From Salinivibrio proteolyticus (GTDB lineage: Bacteria > Pseudomonadota > Gammaproteobacteria > Enterobacterales > Vibrionaceae): a stretch of 38,404 nt of DNA. A model generated the notes under the pieces. It did not search any database, had not been told where the DNA came from, and was given only the letters and a program-made list of their open reading frames with translations. Positions 1 to 8,679 of this stretch are shown here, piece after piece. The first letter of the stretch is position 1. Each line of letters begins with the position of its first letter. The stretch is from contig NZ_MUFP01000012.1 of assembly GCF_001996165.1 (NCBI RefSeq), positions 26,621-65,024 on the forward strand, in the 5' to 3' direction. The translations under genes and the position numbers were made by a program.

Positions 1-102
1 GAGCGTAAATGCGCCGAGCGTTGTATCCACCTTCACCAACACTTCCGCTTGCGCTGGCAATGCAGCCAACGCAAGCATGCACATCATGCAGAAGGTACGC
101 AT
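1..102 (-). CDS. Secreted peptidyl-prolyl cis-trans isomerase (cyclophilin), N-terminal fragment
   Basis: The first 34 codons of a minus-strand gene that continues past the window edge. The reading frame begins at an ATG at 102-100 and opens with a hydrophobic stretch ending LPAQA, a plausible Sec signal peptide with AxA-type cleavage. It is followed by VLVKVDTTLGAFTL, which resembles the first beta strands of cyclophilin-type PPIases (in E. coli PpiA the equivalent is VLLTTSAGNIELEL). The start lies 2 nt after the yajG stop, so it should be co-transcribed with rlmG and yajG. The predicted role is proline isomerisation during folding of exported proteins in the periplasm. Only the signal peptide and first strands are visible, so the family call rests on a short match. 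Confidence 0.6.
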   Translation of the reverse strand, partial: MRTFCMMCMLALAALPAQAEVLVKVDTTLGAFTL

Positions 103-104
103 GA

Positions 105-674
105 TTAAAAGTGCTCTTTCATGTGCTTAAGCAACTGCTCGTCGTTGGCAATATCTTGCAGCACCGCCTCAAGCAAGTTGTTTAGGGCCATTTCGATATC
201 ATCAGGCGATGCGCTGCTGATCCCTTCTTGGGTTGATTTGCCAGTGTAACGCTTCACGAAGCGACCATCAGGAGATTCAGCGACCAGCTGAAGCTGGACC
301 GATGCTTCCATATTGTGCTTAAACACTGTGTGTTTTACACGCACGAGGGCATCAAGAATATCGAGGCGCAGTGTTCCCGGACCATTCGCTACCACACGGA
401 AGCCTTGCGAAGAAAGTTGGCGAGAAAGGGTATCTTCTAAGACAACGCGCAGATTCTGGCTAGCATGCAGTGGCTTTACGTTAGAGCGACCACTGTCAAT
501 GACAGCTACAAACTGGGCGGTACGCAGATCACGGCTTTTCACGACCACGGGCAAGTTATTCACTTGCTGTTGGTTTGAGGTGGCGGGTTTGGGCGCGATA
601 GTTAGTTGCGGATCACGCGGCGATGAACAGCCTGCTATGATAAGCACGGCAGCGGCAACGAGCAGTTTTTTCAT
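105..674 (-). CDS. yajG: YajG-family lipoprotein
   Basis: A predicted outer-membrane or periplasmic lipoprotein of about 189 residues. The N-terminus (MKKLLV...IIAGC) is a lipoprotein signal peptide with a lipobox ending at Cys16. The rest, including the VVKSRDLR...AVIDSGRS region and a C-terminal helical segment, fits the YajG family (DUF of unknown function). In E. coli yajG neighbours bolA and ampG; here rlmG lies between yajG and bolA. I chose the ATG at 674 because the purine-rich AAAGG lies 12 nt before it. The upstream in-frame ATG at 686 sits directly against that AAAGG and would have no spacing. It forms a tight cluster with rlmG (about 20 nt upstream) and the cyclophilin gene (2 nt downstream). 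Molecular function is unknown. Confidence 0.85.
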   Translation of the reverse strand: MKKLLVAAAVLIIAGCSSPRDPQLTIAPKPATSNQQQVNNLPVVVKSRDLRTAQFVAVIDSGRSNVKPLHASQNLRVVLEDTLSRQLSSQGFRVVANGPGTLRLDILDALVRVKHTVFKHNMEASVQLQLVAESPDGRFVKRYTGKSTQEGISSASPDDIEMALNNLLEAVLQDIANDEQLLKHMKEHF

Positions 675-693
675 TGTGTTCAGCATCCTTTAC

Positions 694-1833
694 TTAATGT
701 TGGGCGTGTACTGCCTGAAGAATAACGAATTTTTTATTCGACGCAATGACGGAGACATTACCAAAAAGGCGTTTTAACTTAGCATGATAGCCGAGATGTC
801 GGTTTCCGATGACTAAAAGGCGGCCATGATTGGTCAGAACACGTTTTGCGTCACAAAACATTTGCCAAGCAATATGATCGGTAATGGCTTGTTGTTGATG
901 GAATGGCGGATTACACATCACCAAGTCCACATCATGGTGTGCAAACTCGCTGAGACAATCCCGCGCTTCACACTGAAAGCGCGTGGGCGCAATGTGATGC
1001 GCTAAAAGGTTACGTTGCGCCGATGCGACCGCCATATGGCTTTCGTCAACCGCATGAATAAAGGCATTTGGATTGTTTCGAGCCGCTTGCAAGGCAAGCA
1101 CACCATTACCACACCCTAAATCGACAATCCTTTTTAATTCGGGTTCACTCGGAATGTGCGGTAACATCAAATACGCCGCAATATCCAGTTTTTGTGCAGA
1201 GAATACATTGGGGAAATTCGCCAGTGTCATGGCGTAATCAGGCACATCAAACGTATGTAACTGGTCGATTAACTCGGGTTTGTCGTCACGCGGCGTACAA
1301 AATACTAAGCGTGCTTTTTTCTTCGCCAGTGAGGTCACTGTGTTGCCGAGCTGGCGCTCAAATTGGGTTAACGTCGAGGTGTGAATCTCTTTGGCCTTCG
1401 CCGCGGCGATGACGGGGATGGATGAATCGGTGATCGCGGCAAGTTGCTGTAATTGCCATGACAACATACGTGTGCTTTTCGGGATCCGTAATAGCACCAC
1501 ATCGACGCGCTCTGGCAGCGGCTCTAGGCTGGCTAATTGGACGACGCTAGGCAGAGCATTTGCGGCTAAATTCTGGACAGTCGCTCGTTGTGCCACCACA
1601 GAATCACTGACTTGAATCGTGTCATAGCCTTGTTGTGACGCCCAGCAGCTTAGCGCGCCAAAGTGATCATTGATGATCAACACACGCGCACCGGCCGGTA
1701 ATGACAACTCAGCCACGTGCTCAATCAAGTATTCGTCGGCTGCATCGAACGCTTGCAGCGTTTCGTTTTTACGTCGGGGGTAACGGTGGAGTATTAATGG
1801 CTGGCCCGCAGGCGTCGTCATTTCAGTCTTCAT
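694..1833 (-). CDS. rlmG: 23S rRNA (guanine-N2) methyltransferase RlmG
   Basis: Predicted SAM-dependent enzyme that makes m2G1835 in 23S rRNA. The 379-residue length matches E. coli RlmG (378). The architecture is a degenerate N-terminal methyltransferase-like domain (about residues 1-200, including the AKAKEIHTSTL and KKKARL segments shared with RlmG) followed by the catalytic Rossmann domain. That domain has the SAM-binding VDLGCGNGVL at 237-246, the acidic VDES loop near 262, and the N6/N2-methyltransferase motif NPPF at 308-311. RsmC has the same fold, but the N-terminal matches and HTSTL favour RlmG. It is the first gene of a minus-strand rlmG-yajG-cyclophilin unit and is divergent from bolA. 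The start is the first ATG; a second in-frame ATG four codons in is possible. Confidence 0.93.
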   Translation of the reverse strand: MKTEMTTPAGQPLILHRYPRRKNETLQAFDAADEYLIEHVAELSLPAGARVLIINDHFGALSCWASQQGYDTIQVSDSVVAQRATVQNLAANALPSVVQLASLEPLPERVDVVLLRIPKSTRMLSWQLQQLAAITDSSIPVIAAAKAKEIHTSTLTQFERQLGNTVTSLAKKKARLVFCTPRDDKPELIDQLHTFDVPDYAMTLANFPNVFSAQKLDIAAYLMLPHIPSEPELKRIVDLGCGNGVLALQAARNNPNAFIHAVDESHMAVASAQRNLLAHHIAPTRFQCEARDCLSEFAHHDVDLVMCNPPFHQQQAITDHIAWQMFCDAKRVLTNHGRLLVIGNRHLGYHAKLKRLFGNVSVIASNKKFVILQAVHAQH

Positions 1834-1976
1834 CGGAGTTTTTGCGTCGCGCTAGATAAAGTGGGTATATTGTCGCACTCAGCCAGAGACTGCAATTTAA
1901 AACGTGGCGTCATCTCTGGTGTTGAAAGCTCACGCCACCGCGAAAGTCGCAAAATCATCAATAGCATCTACACTGA

Positions 1977-1990
1977 GAGCACCAGTGCTC
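1977..1990. promoter_or_regulatory. Inverted repeat in the rlmG/bolA divergent region
   Basis: GAGCAC-CA-GTGCTC is a perfect 6-bp dyad with a 2-bp centre, 25 bp upstream of the bolA start codon and in the 181-bp gap shared with divergent rlmG. A TAAAAT at 1997-2002 resembles a -10 element but would leave almost no leader and exclude the GGGAAG ribosome-binding site, so I do not call it a promoter. The dyad could be an operator; the binding protein is unknown. Confidence 0.3.
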
Positions 1991-2014
1991 CCCGTGTAAA
2001 ATGTGGGAAGCAAA

Positions 2015-2323
2015 ATGAAAATACAAACACAGATCACCGAGAAGCTCGAACAGGCCTTTTCGCCTAGCTTTCTGGATGTGCGTAATGAAAGCTTTATGCA
2101 TAACGTGCCAGAAGGGTCAGAGAGCCACTTTAAAGTCGTGGTGGTATCAGATGCATTTGACGGTCAGCGTTTGATTCAACGTCACCGTGCAGTGAACGCC
2201 ACCTTATCTGATGAACTGGCCCATCATATTCATGCATTGGCGATCCACACTTACACGCCGCAAGAGTGGGCGTCACAAGCGCAAGCGCCAGACTCACCTG
2301 CTTGTCGCGGTGGGGGAAAATAA
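2015..2323 (+). CDS. bolA: BolA-family protein
   Basis: A 102-residue BolA protein. Members have a KH-like fold, pair with monothiol glutaredoxins through a shared Fe-S cluster, and affect morphology and stress responses. Visible hallmarks are [20 protein letters not shown] (the signature region with the conserved His), [21 protein letters not shown] and the family helix [17 protein letters not shown]. The ATG at 2015 was chosen because GGGAAG lies 4 nt upstream; a GTG four codons earlier would lie before that site. The last ten residues ([11 protein letters not shown]) form a flexible tail. It precedes the nqr operon in the same orientation, as in Vibrio, but is separated by 410 bp. Confidence 0.95.
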   Translation: MKIQTQITEKLEQAFSPSFLDVRNESFMHNVPEGSESHFKVVVVSDAFDGQRLIQRHRAVNATLSDELAHHIHALAIHTYTPQEWASQAQAPDSPACRGGGK

Positions 2324-2733
2324 CGTCAGCGCTGATGTTGAGTTTTCACGTTGTGGCAACAAATTCTTACATAAATATGAGCGGCTCGGTGAGTGGTAAT
2401 TGCGTAGGGCTTTAGTTTCATCAGCACAGGCGCCCATTCACATTGCCTGCTAAGGTGAACAAAAAAACAGCAGTGAAACTGTGACCTTACAGCGAGTATT
2501 GTTTGTACAGGTATGGATAATTGCCACGCTCCAGTGACAATACCCATAGAATCAACGCTGGGGTTAGTGATAGAATACGGCGCTTAAAGACTAACCTAGG
2601 CTACCTTTGTGTAACGATTTGGTTAGCAGGATGTTGCGACGGTGGGCCGTCATGGCCGCCAAACAGTCGAAAGTCGTGTCTTTAACTGCGCAATAACAGA
2701 ATTCTTTTTCCCGTTAATGTAGTGCAAGTGCGT
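2324..2733 (+). other. bolA-nqrA intergenic region with a structured nqr leader
   Basis: No supported gene in these 410 bases. Immediately after bolA there is a weak hairpin (AACGTCA-GCGC-TGATGTT, 2322-2339) followed by GAGTTTTC, possibly a poor terminator. The best promoter candidate is at 2568-2576. The inferred transcript would have a leader of about 150 nt with several possible stems: CTAACC (2591-2596) with GGTTAG (2621-2626), and GACGG-TGGG-CCGTC (2638-2651). A further GGTTAG at 2563-2568 could make a DNA dyad with CTAACC. No Shine-Dalgarno-like sequence is visible within 20 nt of the nqrA ATG. Confidence 0.6.
2568..2576 (+). promoter_or_regulatory. Candidate extended -10 promoter of the nqr operon
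   Basis: TGATAGAAT fits an extended -10 (TGn-TATAAT with one mismatch). No convincing -35 is seen 16-18 bp upstream, which is common for extended -10 promoters. Transcription would start near 2583. Confidence 0.42.
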
Positions 2734-4074
2734 ATGATTACAATAAAAAAGGGTTTGGATATCCCTATTGCCGGGACTCCTACTCAGGTGATAAATGACG
2801 GCCCAGCCGTCAAGAAAGTCGCCTTGCTTGGCGAAGAGTACGTTGGAATGCGCCCCACCATGCACGCGCGTGTGGGTGATGTAGTGAAAAAAGGTCAGAT
2901 TCTTTTTGAAGATAAGAAGAATCCGGGCGTTAAATTCACTGCACCAGCAGCTGGTAAAGTGGTTGAAGTTAACCGCGGTGCCAAGCGTGTTCTTCAGTCT
3001 GTCGTCATTGAAGTCGATGGAAACGAGCAAGTCACGTTTAATAAATATGAAGCCTCACAGTTGGCATCGCTAGATCGCCAAGCCATTGTTGACCAACTGG
3101 TCGAGTCTGGCATGTGGACAGCGCTTCGTACTCGTCCTTTTAGCAAGTCGCCTGCGGTTGATGCCGTACCGGAAGCTATCTTTGTCAATGCCATGGACAC
3201 CAATCCGCTTGCTGCGGATCCGAAAGTGATCATTGATGAGCAAAAAGAGGCTTTCGTTGCTGGCCTAGATGTGGTTTCTCGCCTTACCGAAAAAACGGTA
3301 TTCGTTTGTAAAGCAGACGTAGAGTTACCGACTAGCAAGCAATCAAACGTTGAGCAGCATGTCTTTGCTGGTCCTCACCCAGCTGGTCTTGTCGGTACCC
3401 ATATCCACCACTTGCGCTCAGCAAGTATGGAAAAAATGGTATGGCACCTGAACTATCAAGACGTCATTGCATTTGGCCATTTCTTCCTGACCGGTGAAAT
3501 CAACACCGATCGCGTGGTTGCCTTAGCAGGCCCTATGGTCAATAAGCCACGTTTGGTGCGCACTCAACTGGGCGCTAACCTTGATGAGTTGACGGACGGT
3601 GAGCTGATGGCTGGCGAGAGCCGCATTATCTCAGGCTCTGTACTCTCGGGCACCAAAGCGACTGGTCCTCATGCGTATCTTGGCCGTTTCCATCTGCAAG
3701 TGTCTGTATTACGCGAAGGTAATGAGAAAGAGCTGTTCGGTTGGTTATCACCGGGCAAAAACCGCTTCTCTGTAACTCGTGCGTACCTTGGCCACCTGTT
3801 TAAAGGCCAACTTTTCAATATGACCACCTCGACCAACGGTAGTGATCGTTCCATGGTGCCAATCGGTAACTATGAGCGAGTAATGCCGCTGGATATCGAG
3901 CCGACTATGCTGCTGCGTGATATCTGTGCCGGTGATACAGATAGTATGCAACAGTTAGGCGCGCTGGAGTTAGATCCTGAGGATTTGGCACTTTGTACAT
4001 TTGTCTGCCCTGGCAAGTACGAATTTGGCCCAATGCTCCGCGAGAGCCTGGAAAAAATTGAGAAGGAAGGGTAA
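2734..4074 (+). CDS. nqrA: Na+-translocating NADH:quinone reductase subunit A
   Basis: Peripheral subunit of the six-subunit Na+-NQR, which couples NADH oxidation by ubiquinone to Na+ export across the inner membrane. NqrA sits on the cytoplasmic face and has been linked to quinone binding. From the ATG at 2734 the protein is 446 residues, the same length as the V. cholerae subunit, and opens [16 protein letters not shown] as that protein does. Conserved blocks include [57 protein letters not shown] and the C-terminal [11 protein letters not shown] codons at 2722 and 2728 would add 2-4 residues not found in the family. First gene of the operon, 3 nt before nqrB. No good ribosome-binding site is visible. 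Confidence 0.97.
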   Translation: MITIKKGLDIPIAGTPTQVINDGPAVKKVALLGEEYVGMRPTMHARVGDVVKKGQILFEDKKNPGVKFTAPAAGKVVEVNRGAKRVLQSVVIEVDGNEQVTFNKYEASQLASLDRQAIVDQLVESGMWTALRTRPFSKSPAVDAVPEAIFVNAMDTNPLAADPKVIIDEQKEAFVAGLDVVSRLTEKTVFVCKADVELPTSKQSNVEQHVFAGPHPAGLVGTHIHHLRSASMEKMVWHLNYQDVIAFGHFFLTGEINTDRVVALAGPMVNKPRLVRTQLGANLDELTDGELMAGESRIISGSVLSGTKATGPHAYLGRFHLQVSVLREGNEKELFGWLSPGKNRFSVTRAYLGHLFKGQLFNMTTSTNGSDRSMVPIGNYERVMPLDIEPTMLLRDICAGDTDSMQQLGALELDPEDLALCTFVCPGKYEFGPMLRESLEKIEKEG

Positions 4075-4077
4075 CAG

Positions 4078-5319
4078 ATGAGCCTGAAAAACTTTTTAGA
4101 GCAAATCGAGCCACACTTTGAGCCAGGCGGTAAACACGAGAAGTGGTTTGCCCTGTATGAAGCGGTCGCGACCATTTTGTACACGCCAGGCATGGTGACC
4201 AAAGCTGGCGCTCACGTGCGTGACAGCATCGATTTGAAACGCATCATGATCATGGTGTGGTTTGCTGTGTTCCCCGCAATGTTCTGGGGTATGTACAACA
4301 CAGGTAACCAAGCCATTATGGGCCTGAACCATTTATATGAAGGCGCGCAGCTTGCGCAAATCATTGAAGGGAACTGGCACTATTGGCTGACTGAGGCGAT
4401 TGCGGGGCCGCTTGCGAGTGCAGGTTGGGGTACCAAAATGGTCTTGGGTGCCACCTACTTCCTGCCTATTTATGCCACCGTGTTCATCGTGGGTGGTGTC
4501 TGGGAAGTACTGTTCTGTATTATCCGTAAGCACGAAGTGAACGAAGGTTTCTTCGTGACCTCGATTCTTTTTGCACTAATCGTTCCGCCAACGCTGCCAT
4601 TGTGGCAAGCCGCTTTGGGTATCACCTTTGGTGTGGTGGTTGCAAAAGAAATCTTTGGTGGTACAGGCCGTAACTTCTTGAACCCTGCGTTGGCTGGCCG
4701 TGCATTCTTGTTCTTCGCCTATCCTGCTCAAATCTCTGGTGATTTGGTATGGACTGCTGCGGATGGCTTCTCGGGTGCGACTGCACTGAGTCAATGGTCA
4801 ACCGGCGGTGAAATGGCGCTGATGCACAACGTGACCGGTCAAACCATGACATGGATGGATGCCTTTATTGGTAACATCCCAGGCTCAATGGGTGAAGTAT
4901 CGACGCTTGCCATCTTGATTGGTGGTGCGGCGCTGGTTTACATGCGCATCGCTTCATGGCGAATCATCTTGGGAACCTTCCTCGGTATGGTAGCCGCGGC
5001 AACCTTGTTCAATGTGATTGGCTCTGATTCCAATCCAATGTTTAGCATGCCTGCTCATTGGCACCTTGTACTGGGTGGTTTTGCGTTCGGTATGATGTTC
5101 ATGGCGACGGATCCAGTCTCTGCTGCGTTCACCAATAAAGCAAAATGGTGGTACGGCATTTTGATTGGTGCGATGGCCGTGATTATTCGCGTGGTTAACC
5201 CGGCATACCCAGAAGGAATGATGCTGGCGATCTTGTTCGCGAACCTGTTTGCACCACTGTTCGATAACCTGGTGATTCAGGGCAACATCAAACGGAGACT
5301 GGCTCGTAATGGCAAGTAG
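4078..5319 (+). CDS. nqrB: Na+-translocating NADH:quinone reductase subunit B
   Basis: Largest membrane subunit of Na+-NQR (413 residues), related to RnfD. It carries a covalently bound FMN and riboflavin and forms much of the Na+ channel. The flavinylation motif [10 protein letters not shown] is at about 229-238, putting the FMN-threonine at Thr235 (Thr236 in V. cholerae). Many hydrophobic helices are evident, for example [16 protein letters not shown] (56-71) and the [13 protein letters not shown]-like segment near 197-210. AAGGAAGGG lies just before the ATG. It overlaps nqrC by 11 bp, so translation is probably coupled. Flavin attachment should depend on the apbE gene downstream. Confidence 0.98.
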   Translation: MSLKNFLEQIEPHFEPGGKHEKWFALYEAVATILYTPGMVTKAGAHVRDSIDLKRIMIMVWFAVFPAMFWGMYNTGNQAIMGLNHLYEGAQLAQIIEGNWHYWLTEAIAGPLASAGWGTKMVLGATYFLPIYATVFIVGGVWEVLFCIIRKHEVNEGFFVTSILFALIVPPTLPLWQAALGITFGVVVAKEIFGGTGRNFLNPALAGRAFLFFAYPAQISGDLVWTAADGFSGATALSQWSTGGEMALMHNVTGQTMTWMDAFIGNIPGSMGEVSTLAILIGGAALVYMRIASWRIILGTFLGMVAAATLFNVIGSDSNPMFSMPAHWHLVLGGFAFGMMFMATDPVSAAFTNKAKWWYGILIGAMAVIIRVVNPAYPEGMMLAILFANLFAPLFDNLVIQGNIKRRLARNGK

Positions 5320-6112
5320 TAACGATAGTATTAAAAAGACGCTGCTCGTTGTTATCGCATTGAGCTTGGTGTGCTCGATTGTGGTGTCTGGTGCAGCAGT
5401 AGCGCTACGTCCTTTGCAACAAATTAATGCAAAGCTAGACGTACAGAAAAACATCCTTTCGGTGGCTGGTATTGATGTCACGGGTGGCAAAAGTGCGATC
5501 AATGATGCTTACAACAAGTACATTGAAACCCGCTTGGTCAGCCTAGACGACGGTGAATTTGTTAGCCCTGAGACGGTCAACGTTGAATCCGCAGCGGATT
5601 ATGATCAGCGTGCAGCGGCCAATGACCCGGCCTTGTCGAAAAAGCTGAGTGGCGATGAAAACATTGCCGATATCGGTCGTCGTCCTGACGTCGCTAAGGT
5701 GTACTTAGTCAAAGACGAGGCAGGTCAAACTCAGCGTTTGATTTTGCCCGTCAATGGCTCCGGTCTTTGGAGCATGATGTACGCATTCGTAGCGGTAGAA
5801 CCCGACGGTAATACAGTTGCTGACATCGTTTACTACGAGCAAGGTGAAACACCAGGGCTAGGTGGTGAAGTTGAAAACCCGAAATGGCGCGCGCAGTGGG
5901 ATGGCAAAAAGCTATTCAACGAGCAGGGCGAGCCAGCGATTCGCATCGTTAAAGGCGGCGCTCCTCAAGGTAGTGAGCACGGTATCGATGCATTGTCGGG
6001 TGCGACCCTAACCAGTAATGGTGTTCAGAACCAGTTTAACTTCTGGCTAAGTGACATGGGCTTTGGTCCATTCCTAGCAAAAGTTCGCGAGGGAGGCCTG
6101 ATCGATGGCTGA
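5309..6112 (+). CDS. nqrC: Na+-translocating NADH:quinone reductase subunit C
   Basis: A 267-residue subunit with one N-terminal membrane helix (about residues 11-33) and a periplasmic FMN-binding domain, related to RnfG. The covalent flavin site is [10 protein letters not shown] near 228-237, with FMN expected on Thr233 (equivalent to V. cholerae Thr225). Other conserved blocks are [18 protein letters not shown] (146-163) and [17 protein letters not shown] (175-191). It is about ten residues longer than the V. cholerae subunit. The gene overlaps nqrB by 11 bp and nqrD by 8 bp. Its flavin is attached in the periplasm by ApbE, encoded in the same cluster. Confidence 0.97.
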   Translation: MASSNDSIKKTLLVVIALSLVCSIVVSGAAVALRPLQQINAKLDVQKNILSVAGIDVTGGKSAINDAYNKYIETRLVSLDDGEFVSPETVNVESAADYDQRAAANDPALSKKLSGDENIADIGRRPDVAKVYLVKDEAGQTQRLILPVNGSGLWSMMYAFVAVEPDGNTVADIVYYEQGETPGLGGEVENPKWRAQWDGKKLFNEQGEPAIRIVKGGAPQGSEHGIDALSGATLTSNGVQNQFNFWLSDMGFGPFLAKVREGGLIDG

Positions 6113-6737
6113 AGCTAAAGAACTGAAGAAAAACCTTCTGTCACCGGTACTGGACAATAACCCGATTGCCTTACAGGTCCTCGGTGTTTGTTCGGCCTTG
6201 GCGGTGACCACACAGATGCAAACGGCATTTGTAATGACGTTGGCGGTGATGTTCGTAACGGCGATGTCAAACCTGTGTGTTTCTTTGATCCGTAACCACA
6301 TTCCTAACAGCGTACGTATCATCGTTCAGATGGCGATCATCGCGTCGTTGGTAATCGTGGTTGACCAAACATTGAAAGCGTTCGTGTACGACATTTCTAA
6401 GCAGCTGTCCGTATTCGTTGGTCTTATCATTACCAACTGTATCGTGATGGGTCGTGCTGAGGCGTATGCGATGAAGTCGTCGCCATTGCCATCATTTATT
6501 GACGGTATTGGTAACTCACTGGGCTACGGTTTTGTGCTGATGACAGTCGCATTTTTCCGCGAGCTACTGGGCTCTGGCTCAGTGTTTGGTGTGTCTATTC
6601 TACCTGTGGTTAATGAAGGGGGTTGGTATCAGCCAAACGGTTTGATGCTTCTGGCCCCATCAGCATTCTTCCTCATCGGCTTTTTGATTTGGATTGTGCG
6701 TACCTTCAAACCTGAACAAGTTGAAGCGAAGGAGTAA
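6105..6737 (+). CDS. nqrD: Na+-translocating NADH:quinone reductase subunit D
   Basis: Integral membrane subunit of Na+-NQR (210 residues, the family length), homologous to RnfE. Cys29 (LGVCSALAV) and Cys112 ([14 protein letters not shown]) are in place. Together with Cys26 and Cys120 of NqrE they ligate the intramembrane iron centre that passes electrons between NqrF and NqrC. Six hydrophobic segments are apparent. The gene overlaps nqrC by 8 bp and is followed after 6 nt by nqrE, with which it forms an inverted-topology pair. Confidence 0.97.
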   Translation: MAEAKELKKNLLSPVLDNNPIALQVLGVCSALAVTTQMQTAFVMTLAVMFVTAMSNLCVSLIRNHIPNSVRIIVQMAIIASLVIVVDQTLKAFVYDISKQLSVFVGLIITNCIVMGRAEAYAMKSSPLPSFIDGIGNSLGYGFVLMTVAFFRELLGSGSVFGVSILPVVNEGGWYQPNGLMLLAPSAFFLIGFLIWIVRTFKPEQVEAKE

Positions 6738-6743
6738 TAGCAC

Positions 6744-7340
6744 ATGGAACATTATTTGAGCCTGCTAGTGCGCTCTATCTTCATCGAGAACATGGCGCTG
6801 GCATTCTTCCTTGGTATGTGTACCTTTTTGGCCGTATCCAAGAAAGTAAAAACCGCATTTGGTCTGGGTGTGGCCGTGGTTGTGGTACTGACCATCTCAG
6901 TGCCGGTTAACAACTTGGTTTACAACTTGGTTCTGCGTGAAGACGCGCTGGTGAAAGGCGTCGATTTGAGTTTCTTGAACTTTGTTACCTTCATCGGCGT
7001 TATCGCGGCGTTGGTACAGATTCTTGAGATGGTACTCGACCGCTTCTTCCCGCCGCTTTACAACGCGCTGGGTATCTTTCTGCCGCTTATTACGGTGAAC
7101 TGTGCCATCTTCGGTGGCGTATCATTCATGGTTCAGCGTGATTACAACTTCGCAGAGTCAGTGGTTTACGGCTTCGGTTCTGGGGTGGGCTGGATGCTAG
7201 CCATCGTCGCCCTAGCGGGTATCCGTGAGAAAATGAAATATTCAGACGTGCCGCCAGCACTGCGTGGTTTGGGGATCACCTTTATCACAGTTGGTTTGAT
7301 GGCATTGGGCTTTATGTCTTTCTCTGGTGTGCAACTGTAA
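6744..7340 (+). CDS. nqrE: Na+-translocating NADH:quinone reductase subunit E
   Basis: Integral membrane partner of NqrD (198 residues), related to RnfA. The iron-centre cysteines are Cys26 ([11 protein letters not shown]) and Cys120 ([10 protein letters not shown]). The fold is the six-helix, pseudo-symmetric NqrDE/RnfAE type. The ribosome-binding site AAGGAG overlaps the nqrD stop codon and lies about 9 nt before the ATG. NqrM (9727-9948) is the factor known to be needed for the NqrDE iron centre. Confidence 0.97.
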   Translation: MEHYLSLLVRSIFIENMALAFFLGMCTFLAVSKKVKTAFGLGVAVVVVLTISVPVNNLVYNLVLREDALVKGVDLSFLNFVTFIGVIAALVQILEMVLDRFFPPLYNALGIFLPLITVNCAIFGGVSFMVQRDYNFAESVVYGFGSGVGWMLAIVALAGIREKMKYSDVPPALRGLGITFITVGLMALGFMSFSGVQL

Positions 7341-7371
7341 GCCGGGTAAACTGCGAGAAAAGGAATAGTCA

Positions 7372-8595
7372 ATGGACATTATTCTTGGTGTAGTGATGTT
7401 TACTCTGATTGTACTGGCGCTGGTATTGGTGATTTTGTTCGCCAAGTCCAAGCTGGTACCAACCGGTGACGTCACAATTGATATCAATAACGATCCTGAA
7501 AAGGCGATCGTTACTCAGCCAGGCGGTAAACTGCTTGGTGCACTGGCCGGTGCTGGTGTGTTTGTTTCTTCTGCCTGTGGTGGTGGAGGTTCATGTGGCC
7601 AGTGCCGAGTAAAAATCAAAGAAGGTGGCGGTGATATTCTGCCAACCGAGCTTGATCACATCACCAAAGGTGAAGCACGTGAAGGTGAACGTCTGTCATG
7701 TCAGGTTGCTGTAAAGCAAGACATGAAGATCGAATTGCCAGAAGAAATTTTTGGCGTGAAGAAGTGGGATTGTGAAGTTATTTCTAACGACAACAAAGCC
7801 ACGTTCATCAAAGAGCTGAAGCTGCGTATACCTGACGGTGAGTCTGTACCTTTCCGTGCAGGTGGTTATATTCAAATTGAAGCGCCACCGCACCACATTA
7901 AGTACTCAGACTTTGATATTCCTGAGGAATACCGTGAAGACTGGGAGAAGTTCAACTTGTTCCGCTATGAGTCAAAAGTGGATGAAGAAATCATCCGTGC
8001 TTACTCAATGGCGAACTACCCTGAAGAAGAAGGCATCATCATGCTGAACGTGCGTGTGGCAACGCCACCACCACGTAACCCTGATGTGCCACCAGGCCAA
8101 ATGTCGTCTTACATTTGGTCACTGAAGCCGGGTGATAAGTGTACGATCTCAGGGCCGTTCGGTGAGTTCTTCGCGAAAGATACCGACGCTGAAATGGTCT
8201 TTATCGGCGGTGGTGCCGGTATGGCACCAATGCGCTCGCATATCTTTGACCAACTTAAACGTCTGAACTCAGATCGTAAGATCACCTTCTGGTACGGTGC
8301 ACGTTCTAAGCGTGAAATGTTCTACGTTGAAGATTTCGATATGCTTCAAGAGCAGAACGATAACTTCAAGTGGTACTGCGCACTGTCAGACCCACTACCA
8401 GAAGATAACTGGGATGGTTACACAGGCTTTATCCATAACGTGCTTTATGAGAACTACCTCAAAGATCATGAAGCGCCAGAAGACTGTGAATACTACATGT
8501 GTGGTCCACCAATGATGAACGCAGCCGTTATCGGTATGCTGAAAGACTTAGGTGTTGAAGACGAAAACATCCTTCTGGATGACTTCGGCGGCTAA
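7372..8595 (+). CDS. nqrF: Na+-translocating NADH:quinone reductase subunit F
   Basis: Electron-entry subunit (407 residues) that oxidises NADH on the cytoplasmic side. Order of elements: one N-terminal membrane helix (about 3-24); a plant-type 2Fe-2S ferredoxin domain with Cys69, Cys75, Cys78 and Cys110 ([11 protein letters not shown] ... LSC); an FAD-binding ferredoxin-reductase domain with the flavin motif RAYSMANY (about 209-216) and the GQMSSYIW segment; and an NADH-binding domain with [13 protein letters not shown] and the C-terminal [16 protein letters not shown] lies 7 nt before the ATG. It is the last structural gene of the complex; a terminator-like hairpin follows. Confidence 0.98.
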   Translation: MDIILGVVMFTLIVLALVLVILFAKSKLVPTGDVTIDINNDPEKAIVTQPGGKLLGALAGAGVFVSSACGGGGSCGQCRVKIKEGGGDILPTELDHITKGEAREGERLSCQVAVKQDMKIELPEEIFGVKKWDCEVISNDNKATFIKELKLRIPDGESVPFRAGGYIQIEAPPHHIKYSDFDIPEEYREDWEKFNLFRYESKVDEEIIRAYSMANYPEEEGIIMLNVRVATPPPRNPDVPPGQMSSYIWSLKPGDKCTISGPFGEFFAKDTDAEMVFIGGGAGMAPMRSHIFDQLKRLNSDRKITFWYGARSKREMFYVEDFDMLQEQNDNFKWYCALSDPLPEDNWDGYTGFIHNVLYENYLKDHEAPEDCEYYMCGPPMMNAAVIGMLKDLGVEDENILLDDFGG

Positions 8596-8620
8596 GATCA
8601 CAACGTGTGACTTACCTTTT

Positions 8621-8648
8621 AATGGCTGGCCTTTGGGTCAGCCATTTT
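8621..8648 (+). terminator. Terminator-like hairpin between nqrF and apbE
   Basis: AATGGCTGGCC / GGTCAGCCATT forms an 11-bp stem with one G-U pair and a 4-nt loop, ending in only four T (8645-8648). This looks like an intermediate-strength intrinsic terminator or an mRNA-protecting hairpin. It would let apbE and nqrM be expressed at a lower level than the subunit genes. Confidence 0.55.
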
Positions 8649-8679
8649 ACGTATCAACCTCGCGTCGAAGGACACCCAT

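Noticed and set aside
5-104. A possible second lipoprotein instead of cyclophilin at the left edge
   Set aside because: The cysteines in the hydrophobic stretch are not in a lipobox, and the following VKVDTTLGAFTL fits cyclophilins.
313-777. 154-codon frame antisense to yajG
   Set aside because: It overlaps a well-supported lipoprotein gene, has no family features and no ribosome-binding site.
1997-2002. TAAAAT as the bolA -10
   Set aside because: The implied start site is only about 6 nt before the ATG and downstream of the ribosome-binding site used by bolA.
2650-3030. 126-codon minus-strand frame across the nqr leader and start of nqrA
   Set aside because: Most of it is antisense to nqrA and the product is not recognisable; the intergenic part has no promoter or ribosome-binding site on that strand.
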